Shown here: piece by piece, positions 42,654-51,548 of the stretch | Numbering within the stretch: position 1 is the stretch's first letter | Layout of the letters: each line of letters opens with the position of its first letter | NCBI GenBank assembly: GCA_013823985.1 | Contig: PNNB01000008.1 | Location: 1 to 64,000, forward strand | DNA length: 64,000 nt | Direction of reading: 5' to 3' | Origin: Sphingopyxis sp. | Lineage (GTDB): Bacteria; Pseudomonadota; Alphaproteobacteria; Sphingomonadales; Sphingomonadaceae | Made by a program: the position numbers and the translations under genes | The notes under the pieces: model-generated | Database searches by the model: none | The model's input: only the letters and a program-made list of their open reading frames with translations | Told to the model about the DNA's origin: nothing

Positions 42654-44786
42654 TCATTCCCCAGTCGGGAAGCCACGCTTTTTCATGATATACTTCACGT
42701 CGGGATCGCGACCGCGGAATGCCCGATAGGCTTCAATCCGGTCAGTTTCGTTGCCGGTCGCCAGCAACATAGAACGGAACCGTTCTGCTGTTTCCCGATC
42801 CCAAACATCGCCTTTCTCTGTAAAGGCCGCCCATGTATCTGCGTCCATGGTTTCCGACCAAAGGTAGCTGTAATAGCCCGCCGAATAACCATCATCCGCG
42901 AACAGGTGGTTAAATTGCGGCAGGCGATGCCGCATCACCATTTCTTTCGGCATACCGATTTCTGCCAAAGTATCGCGTTCAAAGGCTGCCGGGTCTGCCA
43001 CAGGGGTCGACCGGTTATGCAGTTTCATATCGAGAATGGCGCTCGACAGATATTCGACCGTTGCGAAACCTTGGTTGAAGGTATCGCTGGCCTTGATCTT
43101 CTCCACCAGCGCGGCCGGAATTGGCTCTCCGGTTTTGTAATGTTTGGCGTAGGTGTTGAGGATATAGGGGGTCAGAAGCCAATTCTCATTCACCTGGCTT
43201 GGATATTCCACGAAATCGCGCGGGGTTCCGCCGAGGCCTGGCCAAGTAATGTCGGAATTGAGATAATGGATCGCATGGCCGAATTCATGAAACAGCGTTG
43301 ATGCATCATCGATGCTGATGAGTGTCGGCACACCATCAGCCCCCGGCACAAAGTTGTTGTTGTTCGATGCTAGCACGATGTCATTTTTGCCGCCCAGCTT
43401 ATGCTGGCTGCGGTAAGTCGTCATCCACGCACCCGACCGCTTTCCGGCTCGTGCGAAATTGTCGAGATAGAACAGGCCGATCAACTTGCCATCACGTTTG
43501 ACTTCAAAGGTCCGCACTTGCGGTTCAAATACCGGAACCGCGCCGGTATTTTCGGTAAAGCTCATACCGTAGAGCTTACCCGCCGCATCGAACATGGCGG
43601 CCACCATATTGTCGAGTTGGAAGTAGGGTTTAATGGCCTCCTGATCGAGGTCATACTTCGCTTTGCGCACCTTCTCGGCGTAGAAGCGATAATCCCATGG
43701 TTCGATCGTGATTCCATCGGCATTTGCGATGGCTTGCATGTCGGCCACCTCTTCCTTCACGCGCGCAACGGCCGCTGGCCATACTTTCATCATCAGATCC
43801 ATCGCCCGATCCGGATCCTTGGCCATGGTATCCGCCATCCGGTAATGGGCATGGGTCGGGAAGCCGAGAATTTCAGCGCGATCCTGACGCAGTTTCAATA
43901 TTTCGGCGATCGTCGCATTGGTATCGTTAGCGCCACCATTATCGCCGCGCTTCGTGAAGGCGCGCCAGACTTTCTCCCGCAGGTCGCGACGGGTCGAATT
44001 TTCGAGGAATGGCTGAACCGCAGACCGTGTGTTGACCACGGCCCAGCCCGTCTTACCCTTCCCCTTTGCAGCCGCACTCAACGCGGCCACAAACGTTTCA
44101 GGCAATCCAGCCAGATCGGCTTCCTTATCGATCAGGATAAAGCTTTCTTCATCGGCAAGAACCTTTTCGGAAAAGGCCGAGAATTTCTTCGACAGGTCGG
44201 TTTCAATGCCAATGACCTGCGCCTTTTTCGCGGCATTGAGCAATGCGCCATTGCGCACAAGGCTGTCGTAGGTACGCTCCAATAAACGCGACTGTTTCGC
44301 ATCGAGATTAAGCGAAGCGCGCTGGTCGTAGAGATATTTCGCGCGCTGGAAATAACGTGCATCAAGCGTCAATTCGGAGAAAAATGCGCTGACTTTTGGC
44401 TCCCACTCCGCTTGGATTTTACGCACTTCAGTACTGGAGAGGTTGGACGAGTGCACGCCCCAAATGGAAAACAGCCGTCCCATTTTTTCGCCGGATAATT
44501 CGCTGGCCGTGATCGTATTGTCGAATGTGATGGGCCCGGGCGTTTCGAGAATCGCCTCAAATTCCGCCTTATAAGCAGCCATAGCCGCCTGAAATGCGGA
44601 CGGAAATTGCGACACCTTCACCTGATCCCAAGGCGGCACGCCACCATAAGATCCTGTCCATTCCTGCAACAAAGCAGGTTCGGCGTTCTGGGTAGCTTTC
44701 ATCTCCTTGGCATCAGCAACCGCAGTCATGGCGACTCCGGAGATTGAAAGCACCGCTGCACTTGCCAGCATTTTTCCGATTTTCAC
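42654..44786 (-). CDS. Exported M3-family peptidase (peptidyl-dipeptidase Dcp-like)
   Basis: A 710-residue zinc metallopeptidase. HExxH is in ASTLFHEFGHAIHYLNSD and the third ligand glutamate in FVEYPSQVNENW. The long helical N-terminal domain and the C-terminal FADDGYSAGYYSYLWSETMDADTWAAF block are typical of Dcp/oligopeptidase A. Unlike cytosolic Dcp it starts with a signal peptide (MKIGKMLASAAVLSISGVAMTAVADA), so it works in the periplasm. GAGGAG eight bases before a GTG at 44786 favours that start over the GTG at 44795. It degrades short peptides, like several other exported hydrolases in this window. Confidence 0.93.
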   Translation of the reverse strand: MKIGKMLASAAVLSISGVAMTAVADAKEMKATQNAEPALLQEWTGSYGGVPPWDQVKVSQFPSAFQAAMAAYKAEFEAILETPGPITFDNTITASELSGEKMGRLFSIWGVHSSNLSSTEVRKIQAEWEPKVSAFFSELTLDARYFQRAKYLYDQRASLNLDAKQSRLLERTYDSLVRNGALLNAAKKAQVIGIETDLSKKFSAFSEKVLADEESFILIDKEADLAGLPETFVAALSAAAKGKGKTGWAVVNTRSAVQPFLENSTRRDLREKVWRAFTKRGDNGGANDTNATIAEILKLRQDRAEILGFPTHAHYRMADTMAKDPDRAMDLMMKVWPAAVARVKEEVADMQAIANADGITIEPWDYRFYAEKVRKAKYDLDQEAIKPYFQLDNMVAAMFDAAGKLYGMSFTENTGAVPVFEPQVRTFEVKRDGKLIGLFYLDNFARAGKRSGAWMTTYRSQHKLGGKNDIVLASNNNNFVPGADGVPTLISIDDASTLFHEFGHAIHYLNSDITWPGLGGTPRDFVEYPSQVNENWLLTPYILNTYAKHYKTGEPIPAALVEKIKASDTFNQGFATVEYLSSAILDMKLHNRSTPVADPAAFERDTLAEIGMPKEMVMRHRLPQFNHLFADDGYSAGYYSYLWSETMDADTWAAFTEKGDVWDRETAERFRSMLLATGNETDRIEAYRAFRGRDPDVKYIMKKRGFPTGE

Positions 44787-45132
44787 GCATATCACTCCTC
44801 AAAAGACAGATTGCGGGAGGGGAAGGCACCAACTCCCGCGCAGAATAGAAGGAGTAGCCTTTGCGCTTCGGTCATGCAAATGCCCGTTTCAACTCGGCAG
44901 ACATCTCCATTATGGTGCGAAACCTGCTGCCTATTTAGCTATTGAATTTAATCGATTTTTCGTCAAATCATGCCTCAAAAAGGTCGAGGAGACGAAATTT
45001 GGATGCCGATTTCGGTCCTTTATCACCACGCATGACAGCGATGATCTGGGCCACTGAACCCGAGCGGACGCAATCTCTGTCGTTGCTCGCGCATATTTCC
45101 GGATACACAGCCCGACCTTGGAACCCGGGTCA

Positions 45133-45145
45133 ATAGTCTGACTAT
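45133..45145. promoter_or_regulatory. Inverted repeat at the MarR-like gene start, candidate operator
   Basis: ATAGTC, T, GACTAT is a perfect six-base palindrome immediately before the MarR-like gene. MarR-type repressors often bind such repeats to control themselves. The rest of the gap from 44787 to 45132 is somewhat AT-rich and shows nothing else I can name. Confidence 0.35.
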
Positions 45146-45148
45146 GTC

Positions 45149-45922
45149 TTGGTGGACCTTTGCTCCGAAACGGAGATGCTCCGGGATTTCTTGTCCGAAC
45201 TAGTGGGATATCTGGAGCAGTATCGCAGTGTCGCTATGGTGTGGACATCGCTTACGGGTTTGGAGGTAGCTTTTGCTATCCTGCCCCCAGCGCAATGCCA
45301 TTTCCTGATCGATGCCGACGATGTGGAAGCGGTGCCGATTTTGGCAGGGGCATTGGGACGTCGCGGAATGAACCGACTGCACGACAAAGACCGTCTAGTG
45401 GAATTCGGTTCGCTGCACCGGATCAGCGATGAACTTGCCGAGTTCGCCCGGACATTGGCTAGAATTGCGGAGTCCGACATACCTTCGGGCATGGCTGACA
45501 AGCCCGTTTCGTTTCGACCCGCCCCATTGGGCGGATTCCAGCCCTTTCCAACGAAGGCGCCGGCAACTCCGGCTTCGCTGACCCCGGAAAGATTGCGCGA
45601 AATAATCCGGCTTCGGCGGCAACGCGAACGCTATTTCGACAATGGCCTTTTTGCCGATCCGGCTTGGGACATACTTCTCGACCTGAAAGCAGCACAGCTT
45701 GAAAAGCAAATGGTCTCTGTATCCAGCCTGTGTATCGCCGCAGCAGTCCCCCCCACTACCGCCTTGCGCTGGATATCTGCAATGACAGAGAGCGGAATGT
45801 TGATCCGACAGCAAGATCCTGTCGATGCCCGGCGCGTCTTCATCCTGCTGTCCGACGAAACAAATGCCAGAATCGAGGACTATTTTGCGTCCATTGCCGA
45901 CCGTCTCGTACAAATTATCTGA
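45149..45922 (+). CDS. MarR-like winged-helix regulator with unknown N-terminal domain
   Basis: A protein of up to 257 residues. The C-terminal 100 residues form a MarR-type winged helix: RRQRERYFDNGLFADPAWDILLDLKAAQLEKQMVSVSSLCIAAAVPPTTALRWISAMTESGMLIRQQDPVDARRVFILLSDE. The middle (about 110-145) is a Pro-rich linker. The N-terminal 100 residues (LRDFLSELVGYLEQYRSVAMVWTSLTGLEVAFAILPP) match nothing I know and may sense a ligand or dimerise. The start is unsure: a TTG at 45149 or an ATG at 45176. It is close to a palindrome at 45133 and precedes tRNA-Val. Confidence 0.78.
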   Translation: MVDLCSETEMLRDFLSELVGYLEQYRSVAMVWTSLTGLEVAFAILPPAQCHFLIDADDVEAVPILAGALGRRGMNRLHDKDRLVEFGSLHRISDELAEFARTLARIAESDIPSGMADKPVSFRPAPLGGFQPFPTKAPATPASLTPERLREIIRLRRQRERYFDNGLFADPAWDILLDLKAAQLEKQMVSVSSLCIAAAVPPTTALRWISAMTESGMLIRQQDPVDARRVFILLSDETNARIEDYFASIADRLVQII

Positions 45923-45972
45923 ATACTCTTGCCAAAGGCGCAGCGCTTTGGCAAAGGCGCGCTTCCCCACGG

Positions 45973-46048
45973 GGGCGCTTAGCTCAGTTGGTAGAGCATC
46001 TCGTTTACACCGAGAGGGTCAGCGGTTCGAGCCCGTTAGCGCCCACCA
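45973..46048 (+). tRNA. tRNA-Val (anticodon TAC)
   Basis: A 76-base tRNA. Acceptor GGGCGCT pairs with AGCGCCC followed by ACCA at the 3' end. The D arm reads TAGCTCAGTTGGTAGAGCA, the anticodon loop CTCGTTTACACCGAG gives TAC, and the T arm contains GGTTCGAGCCC. The CCA is encoded. Confidence 0.97.
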
Positions 46049-46085
46049 TTTTTCAGAATTAGGCTGAAAAATAAGGAGAAAGCTC

Positions 46086-46349
46086 GTGTCGTTCATCGTG
46101 CAGAAAGCTTTCAACGTGCATTTTCCACGCATGAGGGGTCATATTCCGACATTTGGGGCAGCCTTGTTCATGTGCGCAGCTATGCTTGCGCCTGATTCTG
46201 CCTACGCCCGCGAAAATGAACAAAATGAACAGCATGATGCGCTGAACTGCTCTGATCCCAAGCATCGGCACTCCGTCGTACGTCCTCTCACCGAATCCCT
46301 GCCGATTCGGAAAAAGGACAAAAGCCGGGTCCGTCGCGTCCTGATGTAA
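46086..46349 (+). CDS. Small exported basic protein
   Basis: An 87-residue protein starting with GTG behind a full AAGGAG site seven bases upstream, which is the main support. A hydrophobic stretch (FGAALFMCAAMLAPDSAYA) followed by RENEQNEQHD looks like a signal peptide with cleavage after AYA, leaving a short mature peptide of about 45 residues rich in Lys, Arg and His. I know no family. Its stop abuts, base to base, the stop of the convergent TlpA-like gene. Confidence 0.55.
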   Translation: MSFIVQKAFNVHFPRMRGHIPTFGAALFMCAAMLAPDSAYARENEQNEQHDALNCSDPKHRHSVVRPLTESLPIRKKDKSRVRRVLM

Positions 46350-46946
46350 TCAGGCCGCCTCGCGCAGAAGCTTTGCCATTTCGGCATCATCCCATTCGAC
46401 ACCGCCGATTACCCGCCAGACTTCACGGCCTTCGGAATCATATAATATGGTTGTGGGCAGGGCGAGCTGGTTGTTGAAAGCCGCCAGTAAGGCATTGTCG
46501 CTATCGGTATAAGCCTCAAGATTTTTGATGGCAGCTTTGGCGAAGAACGCGTCCACCGGCGGACGACCTTCCAGATCCTGGGACACCGCTATCACCGCCA
46601 TACGTCCCTTTTCCAGAGCCGCTAGCGCATCCAATGTGGGCATTTCCGCCTTGCAAGGTGCGCACCATGTTGCCCAGAAATTCACCAGAACGGGCCGACC
46701 GGCAAAATCCGAAAGGGTGACATCGCCGCCTTTGGCATCGGCAAAAACAGCGGTTGGTGCCTTTTGACCTGCGGATGCATAGCTGAGCGTTGCGCGCATG
46801 CCATTGGCGCTTTCGAGGCCAATTTCAGCTTTTTCCGATTTTTTGGCATTTTCGGTCGCGGAATCGGCTTGCCCTTGCCCCTTTGGCGTTGTTCCCGTAT
46901 CGCACCCGGCCAGAACGAGAAGGACTAGGGCGATTACAAAGCGCAT
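46350..46946 (-). CDS. TlpA-like thioredoxin-fold lipoprotein
   Basis: A 198-residue lipoprotein ([15 protein letters not shown]) with a periplasmic thioredoxin domain. The redox motif is [20 protein letters not shown] and the cis-proline is in [22 protein letters not shown]. Such proteins reduce disulfides, often in cytochrome c maturation. The ATG at 46946 shares two bases with the argH ATG on the other strand (CATG); GGA lies seven bases upstream. Codons further upstream in this frame lie over argH and look non-coding. Confidence 0.92.
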   Translation of the reverse strand: MRFVIALVLLVLAGCDTGTTPKGQGQADSATENAKKSEKAEIGLESANGMRATLSYASAGQKAPTAVFADAKGGDVTLSDFAGRPVLVNFWATWCAPCKAEMPTLDALAALEKGRMAVIAVSQDLEGRPPVDAFFAKAAIKNLEAYTDSDNALLAAFNNQLALPTTILYDSEGREVWRVIGGVEWDDAEMAKLLREAA

Positions 46947-48333
46947 GTCAGATTCCAATAGCATGTGGGGCGGCCGATTTGGCGAAGGCCCCGGGGATAT
47001 CATGCGTGAGATAAATGCCTCGATTCCATTCGACAAGCGCCTTTGGCAGGAAGATATAGCCGGAAGCAAGGCGCATGCCCAAATGTTGGCCGCGCAAGGC
47101 ATTATTTCCGTCGCCGACGAGGCCGCAATCCAGCAGGGCCTGTCCGCCATCCACGCTGAGTATGAAGAACATGGCGTTCCGGAAGACTGGACGCTTGAAG
47201 ACATCCATATGGTCACCGAAACGCGATTGCGCGAACTGGTGGGCGAACCGGCATCGCGGTTGCACACCGCACGTTCTCGGAACGACCAGGTCGCGACCGA
47301 CTTCCGCCTTTGGGTTCGCGGCGCCATTGAACGGATCGATGCCGGGCTGAAGGCGTTCCAGATAGCTTTGGTCACACGCGCCGAAGAACATGCGGAAAGC
47401 ATCATGCCAGGTTTTACCCATTTGCAGGTCGCGCAGCCGGTCACATTGGGACATCATCTGATGGCCTATTATGAAATGGCCAAGCGCGACCGCAGCCGAT
47501 TTGCGGACTGCGCTCACCGGCTGAACTATTCGCCCTTGGGGGCTGCGGCGCTGGCCGGAACTTCCTTTCCCATTGATCGCACTGCCACCGCTCAGGCATT
47601 GGGCTTTGAACGGCCGATGACCAACAGCCTTGATGCCGTTTCCGACCGGGACTTTGCGCTCGAATTTCTGACCTGCGCCACACAAGCGGCACTGCATTTG
47701 TCGCGCCTTGCCGAAGAAATGATCCTGTGGGCGTCGCAACCGTTCGGTTTTATCGTCCTGCCCGATGCGTGGTCGACCGGAAGTTCGATCATGCCACAAA
47801 AGCGCAACCCCGACGCCGCCGAACTGGTGCGCGGCCATGCCGGACGGATTATGGGCTGCATGACAAGCCTGATGGTGACGATGAAGGGTCTGCCGCTTGC
47901 CTATTCCAAGGATATGCAAGACGACAAGCCGCCCGTGTTCGAGGCCTATGACCTGCTCGCGCTGTCGATAGCCGCGATGACCGGCATGGTCGGCAATGTT
48001 ACGTTCAAGCCCACACGCATGCGCGATGTGGCGTCGTCGGGCTTTTCAACTGCTACGGATCTTGCCGACTGGTTGGTGCGCGAACATGGCATGCCGTTCC
48101 GCGATGCTCACCATGTTACCGGCAGTGTGGTCAAGGCATGCGAAGCGCGCGGCATGGGGCTTGAAGCGATTACCGTTGCTGACCTCGCCGCGATCCATCC
48201 GCCCCTGGCGGGATGCACATTGCCCGATTTGTCCGTCGAAGGGTCGGTCGCCAGCCGGACGAGCGCTGGCGGTACCGCCCCGCTTCGGGTAAGGGAAGCT
48301 ATCGCCGTCGCGCGGAAGGAGCTTGAGGGATGA
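46945..48333 (+). CDS. argH: Argininosuccinate lyase
   Basis: A 462-residue enzyme releasing arginine and fumarate, the last step of arginine synthesis. The start [20 protein letters not shown] is typical; a second ATG six codons on (MWGGRF) is possible. [41 protein letters not shown] and the fumarase/lyase signature [20 protein letters not shown] (catalytic Ser in the mobile loop) are intact. It leads an argH-lptM-lysA group with four-base overlap to the next gene. Confidence 0.97.
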   Translation: MSDSNSMWGGRFGEGPGDIMREINASIPFDKRLWQEDIAGSKAHAQMLAAQGIISVADEAAIQQGLSAIHAEYEEHGVPEDWTLEDIHMVTETRLRELVGEPASRLHTARSRNDQVATDFRLWVRGAIERIDAGLKAFQIALVTRAEEHAESIMPGFTHLQVAQPVTLGHHLMAYYEMAKRDRSRFADCAHRLNYSPLGAAALAGTSFPIDRTATAQALGFERPMTNSLDAVSDRDFALEFLTCATQAALHLSRLAEEMILWASQPFGFIVLPDAWSTGSSIMPQKRNPDAAELVRGHAGRIMGCMTSLMVTMKGLPLAYSKDMQDDKPPVFEAYDLLALSIAAMTGMVGNVTFKPTRMRDVASSGFSTATDLADWLVREHGMPFRDAHHVTGSVVKACEARGMGLEAITVADLAAIHPPLAGCTLPDLSVEGSVASRTSAGGTAPLRVREAIAVARKELEG

Positions 48334-48635
48334 CATCGAAACATAAGCTGTTGATCCTGGCGCTCGGCATCGGCCTGGCAGGATGCGGCAAAGTTGGCGA
48401 TCTCGAACCACGCACCGGTAACGCTTTGCCGGTCAAAGCCTACGGCCAAAAGACCGAGCAATCCGCACAGGCACTCTCCACCCCGAATGTGCAGGCGCGC
48501 CCGGGCCGGACCGATGAGTTGCTCAAAAGGTCCGAGCGGCGCGAAGATGACCCCTTCGATGTTCCTCCCGGCGAGGAGCCCAAACCTTTCAATCCGGAAG
48601 ACCCCGCCACCGATCCAAAACCGAAGCAGAATTAA
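48330..48635 (+). CDS. LptM-like small lipoprotein
   Basis: A 101-residue lipoprotein, [19 protein letters not shown] with lipobox LAGC, then [15 protein letters not shown] and a disordered Pro/Glu-rich tail. Position between argH and lysA is the conserved location of LptM (YifL), whose 'CG.KG.L..P' N-terminus helps mature the lipopolysaccharide translocon Lpt[11 protein letters not shown] fits. The tail is longer than in E. coli and shows no motif. Confidence 0.75.
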   Translation: MTSKHKLLILALGIGLAGCGKVGDLEPRTGNALPVKAYGQKTEQSAQALSTPNVQARPGRTDELLKRSERREDDPFDVPPGEEPKPFNPEDPATDPKPKQN

Positions 48636-48647
48636 GTCCATTCTCCC

Positions 48648-49910
48648 ATGAACCATTTTGATCTTGTGAATGGCGTGTTGCACGCCGAAGACGTGCCATT
48701 GCCCACTATCGCAGATAGTGTCGGCACCCCCGTCTATGTCTATTCCCGCGCCACGCTGGAACGGCATGCGCAGGTTTTCCGCGATGCGCTTTCGGAACTC
48801 GACAACCCGCATCTCGCATTTGCGGTCAAAGCCAATCCCAATCTTGCGGTGCTCAAAGTCCTCGCGCGACAGGGCTATGGCGCGGATGTGGTGTCGGGCG
48901 GAGAAATGGATCGCGCGCTGGCCGCGGGCATGGCTGCGGACGATATCGTATTTTCGGGCGTGGGGAAAACCGCCGAGGAAATCGTCCGCGCTTTGAAAGC
49001 AGGAATCGGCCAATTCAATATTGAATCGGAAGAGGAGGGGCGCGAACTTGCCACTCTCGCCGATACGCTTAACCTTCCCGCGAACGCGGTGCTGCGCATC
49101 AACCCGGACGTCGATGCGGGTACGCATGGCAAAATTTCGACGGGCAAGGCAGACAATAAATTTGGTGTCGGCATTCACCGTGCGCCCGAAATTTACGCCC
49201 GCCTCGACGCATTACCCAGCCTGAACATGCGAGGTGTTGCCCTACACATCGGCAGCCAACTCACCAGCTTAGAACCTTTAGAGACCGCCTTTGGCAAGAT
49301 CGGAGCGCTCGTACGGGAATTGCGGACGAGCGGCCATCGCATTACCCATGTCGACCTGGGCGGCGGGTTAGGCGTGCGGTACAAGGACGGCGACAATCCG
49401 CCCGAGCCGGCCGACTATGGCGCCATGGTTGCGCGCGTCACACGCGGCTGGGATGTGCGGCTGATGTTCGAACCGGGTCGGGTCATTGCTGGCAACGCAG
49501 GCATATTGTTGACGCGTGTGATCCGCGTAAAACCGGGTTCGGGCAATTTGCCCTTTGCCATCGTCGATGCCGCCATGAACGATCTTGCGCGTCCGGCGCT
49601 GTACGATGCCTGGCATGATTTTGAGGCGGTCGAGCCCAACGGGCAAAAAATGGCTGCCAACATTGTTGGCCCTGTCTGCGAAACCGGTGACACCTTTGCC
49701 ATGGCACGCGATATTGACGTTGTTGCCGCCAACGATCTGGCCATTTTCCGGACCGCCGGAGCTTATGGCGCAACGATGGCGAGTACGTACAACAGCCGTG
49801 GGCTGGTGCCGGAAGTTCTGGTCGACGGCGACAAATTCGCGATAGTGGCGGAACGCATTGCACCTGAAACTATTTTAGCCGCCGAGCATGTGCCGGATTG
49901 GCTGAAATAA
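48648..49910 (+). CDS. lysA: Diaminopimelate decarboxylase
   Basis: A 420-residue PLP enzyme that makes L-lysine from meso-diaminopimelate. The PLP lysine is in LAFAVKANPNLAVLK, and GYGADVVSGGEMDRAL, HIGSQLTSLEPLETAF, HVDLGGGLGVRY and MFEPGRVIAGNAGILLTRV are standard blocks. CETGDTFA provides the cysteine near the active site. It follows the LptM-like gene and probably shares a transcript with the precorrin-type gene that starts ten bases later. Confidence 0.97.
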   Translation: MNHFDLVNGVLHAEDVPLPTIADSVGTPVYVYSRATLERHAQVFRDALSELDNPHLAFAVKANPNLAVLKVLARQGYGADVVSGGEMDRALAAGMAADDIVFSGVGKTAEEIVRALKAGIGQFNIESEEEGRELATLADTLNLPANAVLRINPDVDAGTHGKISTGKADNKFGVGIHRAPEIYARLDALPSLNMRGVALHIGSQLTSLEPLETAFGKIGALVRELRTSGHRITHVDLGGGLGVRYKDGDNPPEPADYGAMVARVTRGWDVRLMFEPGRVIAGNAGILLTRVIRVKPGSGNLPFAIVDAAMNDLARPALYDAWHDFEAVEPNGQKMAANIVGPVCETGDTFAMARDIDVVAANDLAIFRTAGAYGATMASTYNSRGLVPEVLVDGDKFAIVAERIAPETILAAEHVPDWLK

Positions 49911-49919
49911 AAGGATCGG

Positions 49920-50702
49920 TTGTTGGACCAGCTACCCATTTTCGTAAATGTGCGCGGGCGGAAAGTCATATTGGTTGGCGAAGGTGACGCAGCGGATGCG
50001 AAGAGGCGTCTGATCGAGCGGGCGGGCGGATCAATTGTCGATGCCGGATGCAACGATGCCGTTCTCGCTTTTGTCGCGATAGAAGATGAAGAAGTCGCGT
50101 TGGCAAGTGCGTCCGATTTGAAGTCACGTGGCCTATTGGTAAATGTCGTCGACCGGCCAGAACATTGCGATTTTACCACACCGGCGCTCGTCGACAGGCA
50201 GCCAGTGCTGATAGCCGTAGGCACAGGCGGGGCGTCGGCCGGTATGGCCAAGGCCATCCGGCAACGGATTGAAACATTACTACCCCAAAATCTGGGGGCT
50301 TTGGCAACAGCAATAGCCGGCGCACGCGACGCAATCCGTGCGCGTTGGCCCGAAGCGGCAGACCGGCGGCATGCGCTGGATCAGGCCTTTGCCCAAGGAG
50401 GCGCATTGGATCCTTTTCAAAACGACAGCCTCTCTTCAGTCGACGCATGGTTGACCACAGGGGAAAGCGCCCCTGCCTCTCGTATCGTGGAAATTCCACT
50501 TCTATCGGGTAATCCCGATGATCTGACATTGTTGACGGCACGCTTGCTCGGTGAAGCTGACCATGTTTTCCATGACCCCCAAGTGCCCCGCAGCATCTTG
50601 AACCGTGCACGCGCCGACGCTGTCCGCCATGAAGGGCCGCCGCCCACGCCAGCACCCACAGGGTTAGTGCTTTACCTAAGGTTGCCGTCTTCGTCTGGAT
50701 AG
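49920..50702 (+). CDS. Siroheme synthase N-terminal-like protein (precorrin-2 dehydrogenase/ferrochelatase type)
   Basis: A 260-residue protein matching the N-terminal half of CysG/Met8: DQLPIFVNVRGRKVILVGEGDAADAKRRLIERAGGSIVDAG (NAD-binding), LKSRGLLVNVVDRPEHCDFTTPALVDRQPVLIAVGTGGASAGMAKAIRQRIE. Enzymes of this group oxidise precorrin-2 to sirohydrochlorin and insert iron. The C-terminal 60 residues (SGNPDDLTLLTARLLGEADHVFHDPQVP) resemble the beginning of a uroporphyrinogen methyltransferase but are too short to be one. It starts with TTG behind AAAGGA. Confidence 0.85.
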   Translation: MLDQLPIFVNVRGRKVILVGEGDAADAKRRLIERAGGSIVDAGCNDAVLAFVAIEDEEVALASASDLKSRGLLVNVVDRPEHCDFTTPALVDRQPVLIAVGTGGASAGMAKAIRQRIETLLPQNLGALATAIAGARDAIRARWPEAADRRHALDQAFAQGGALDPFQNDSLSSVDAWLTTGESAPASRIVEIPLLSGNPDDLTLLTARLLGEADHVFHDPQVPRSILNRARADAVRHEGPPPTPAPTGLVLYLRLPSSSG

Positions 50703-50738
50703 GGCATGAACTTGTCCAAATTGTACAGGATGGATTGA

Positions 50739-51548
50739 GTGGCCGGAATTTCTTCCAAATTGCTGATAATTGGCTGCGGCAATATGGGTGGTGCTATGCT
50801 GCGTGGATGGATTGCGGCGGGCTGGTCACCATCGCTTTTCACCGTGATAGACCCCGCCGCCCATGACCTGCCAGAAGAGGTTCGCCAATTTCCCTCCGCA
50901 GACGCTCTCGACGAAACATTTGATAAGGTTGTTCTAGGTATCAAGCCCCAAATGCTGGAAAGTCTAGCGCCTGATTTCCGACCGCGGATTGCAACGGGAG
51001 CATTGGTATTTTCAATTCTCGCGGGCACCACGACAGCAACCCTTAACCAGCATTTTCCTCAAGCGCGTATCGTGCGGTTGATGCCGAATTTAGCAGCAGC
51101 GATGGGCCAATCGCCATTGGGCCTGTTTTCAACGGGACTGGATTCCGACGGACGCCAAATCGTCGATACCTTCTTGGCGCCTTTGGGAACCCCCATATGG
51201 ATCGACGAGGAAGTACAGATGGACGCGGTGACAGCGCTTGCTGGTTCAGGCCCTGCCTTTGTCTACCGCTTCATTGATTCGCTCGCCCAGGGCGGCATCG
51301 CTACAGGATTGCCGCCACAGATCTCTTCCCGCCTAGCCTTGGCGACGGTGGAAGGTGCTGCCCGGCTGGCGACAGCGTCATCGCAAAGTCTATCCGAACT
51401 TGCGGCGCGCGTCACGAGCCCGGGGGGCACCACTGCCGCCGGACTCGCTGTATTGGATGCCGGTGACGCCTTAAAAATATTGATCGAAGCAACACTGAAG
51501 GCAGCCCGCGACAGGGGAGCCGAATTGGCTAAAGGGGACAAGACTTGA
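50739..51548 (+). CDS. proC: Pyrroline-5-carboxylate reductase
   Basis: A 269-residue NAD(P)H enzyme for the last step of proline synthesis. The cofactor motif is LLIIGCGNMGGAMLRGW, then KVVLGIKPQMLE, RIVRLMPNLAAAMGQSPLGLF and the C-terminal signature DAVTALAGSGPAFVYRFIDSL with VTSPGGTTAAGLAVLDAG. It starts with GTG behind CAGGATGG. The amidase gene overlaps its end by four bases. Confidence 0.96.
   Translation: MAGISSKLLIIGCGNMGGAMLRGWIAAGWSPSLFTVIDPAAHDLPEEVRQFPSADALDETFDKVVLGIKPQMLESLAPDFRPRIATGALVFSILAGTTTATLNQHFPQARIVRLMPNLAAAMGQSPLGLFSTGLDSDGRQIVDTFLAPLGTPIWIDEEVQMDAVTALAGSGPAFVYRFIDSLAQGGIATGLPPQISSRLALATVEGAARLATASSQSLSELAARVTSPGGTTAAGLAVLDAGDALKILIEATLKAARDRGAELAKGDKT

Noticed and set aside
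43401-44285. Plus-strand open frame of 294 codons inside the M3 peptidase gene
   Set aside because: Antisense shadow of a conserved metallopeptidase; composition untypical of a real protein.
48108-49178. Minus-strand open frame of 356 codons across argH, the LptM-like gene and lysA
   Set aside because: It spans three overlapping well-supported genes and has no recognisable motif.
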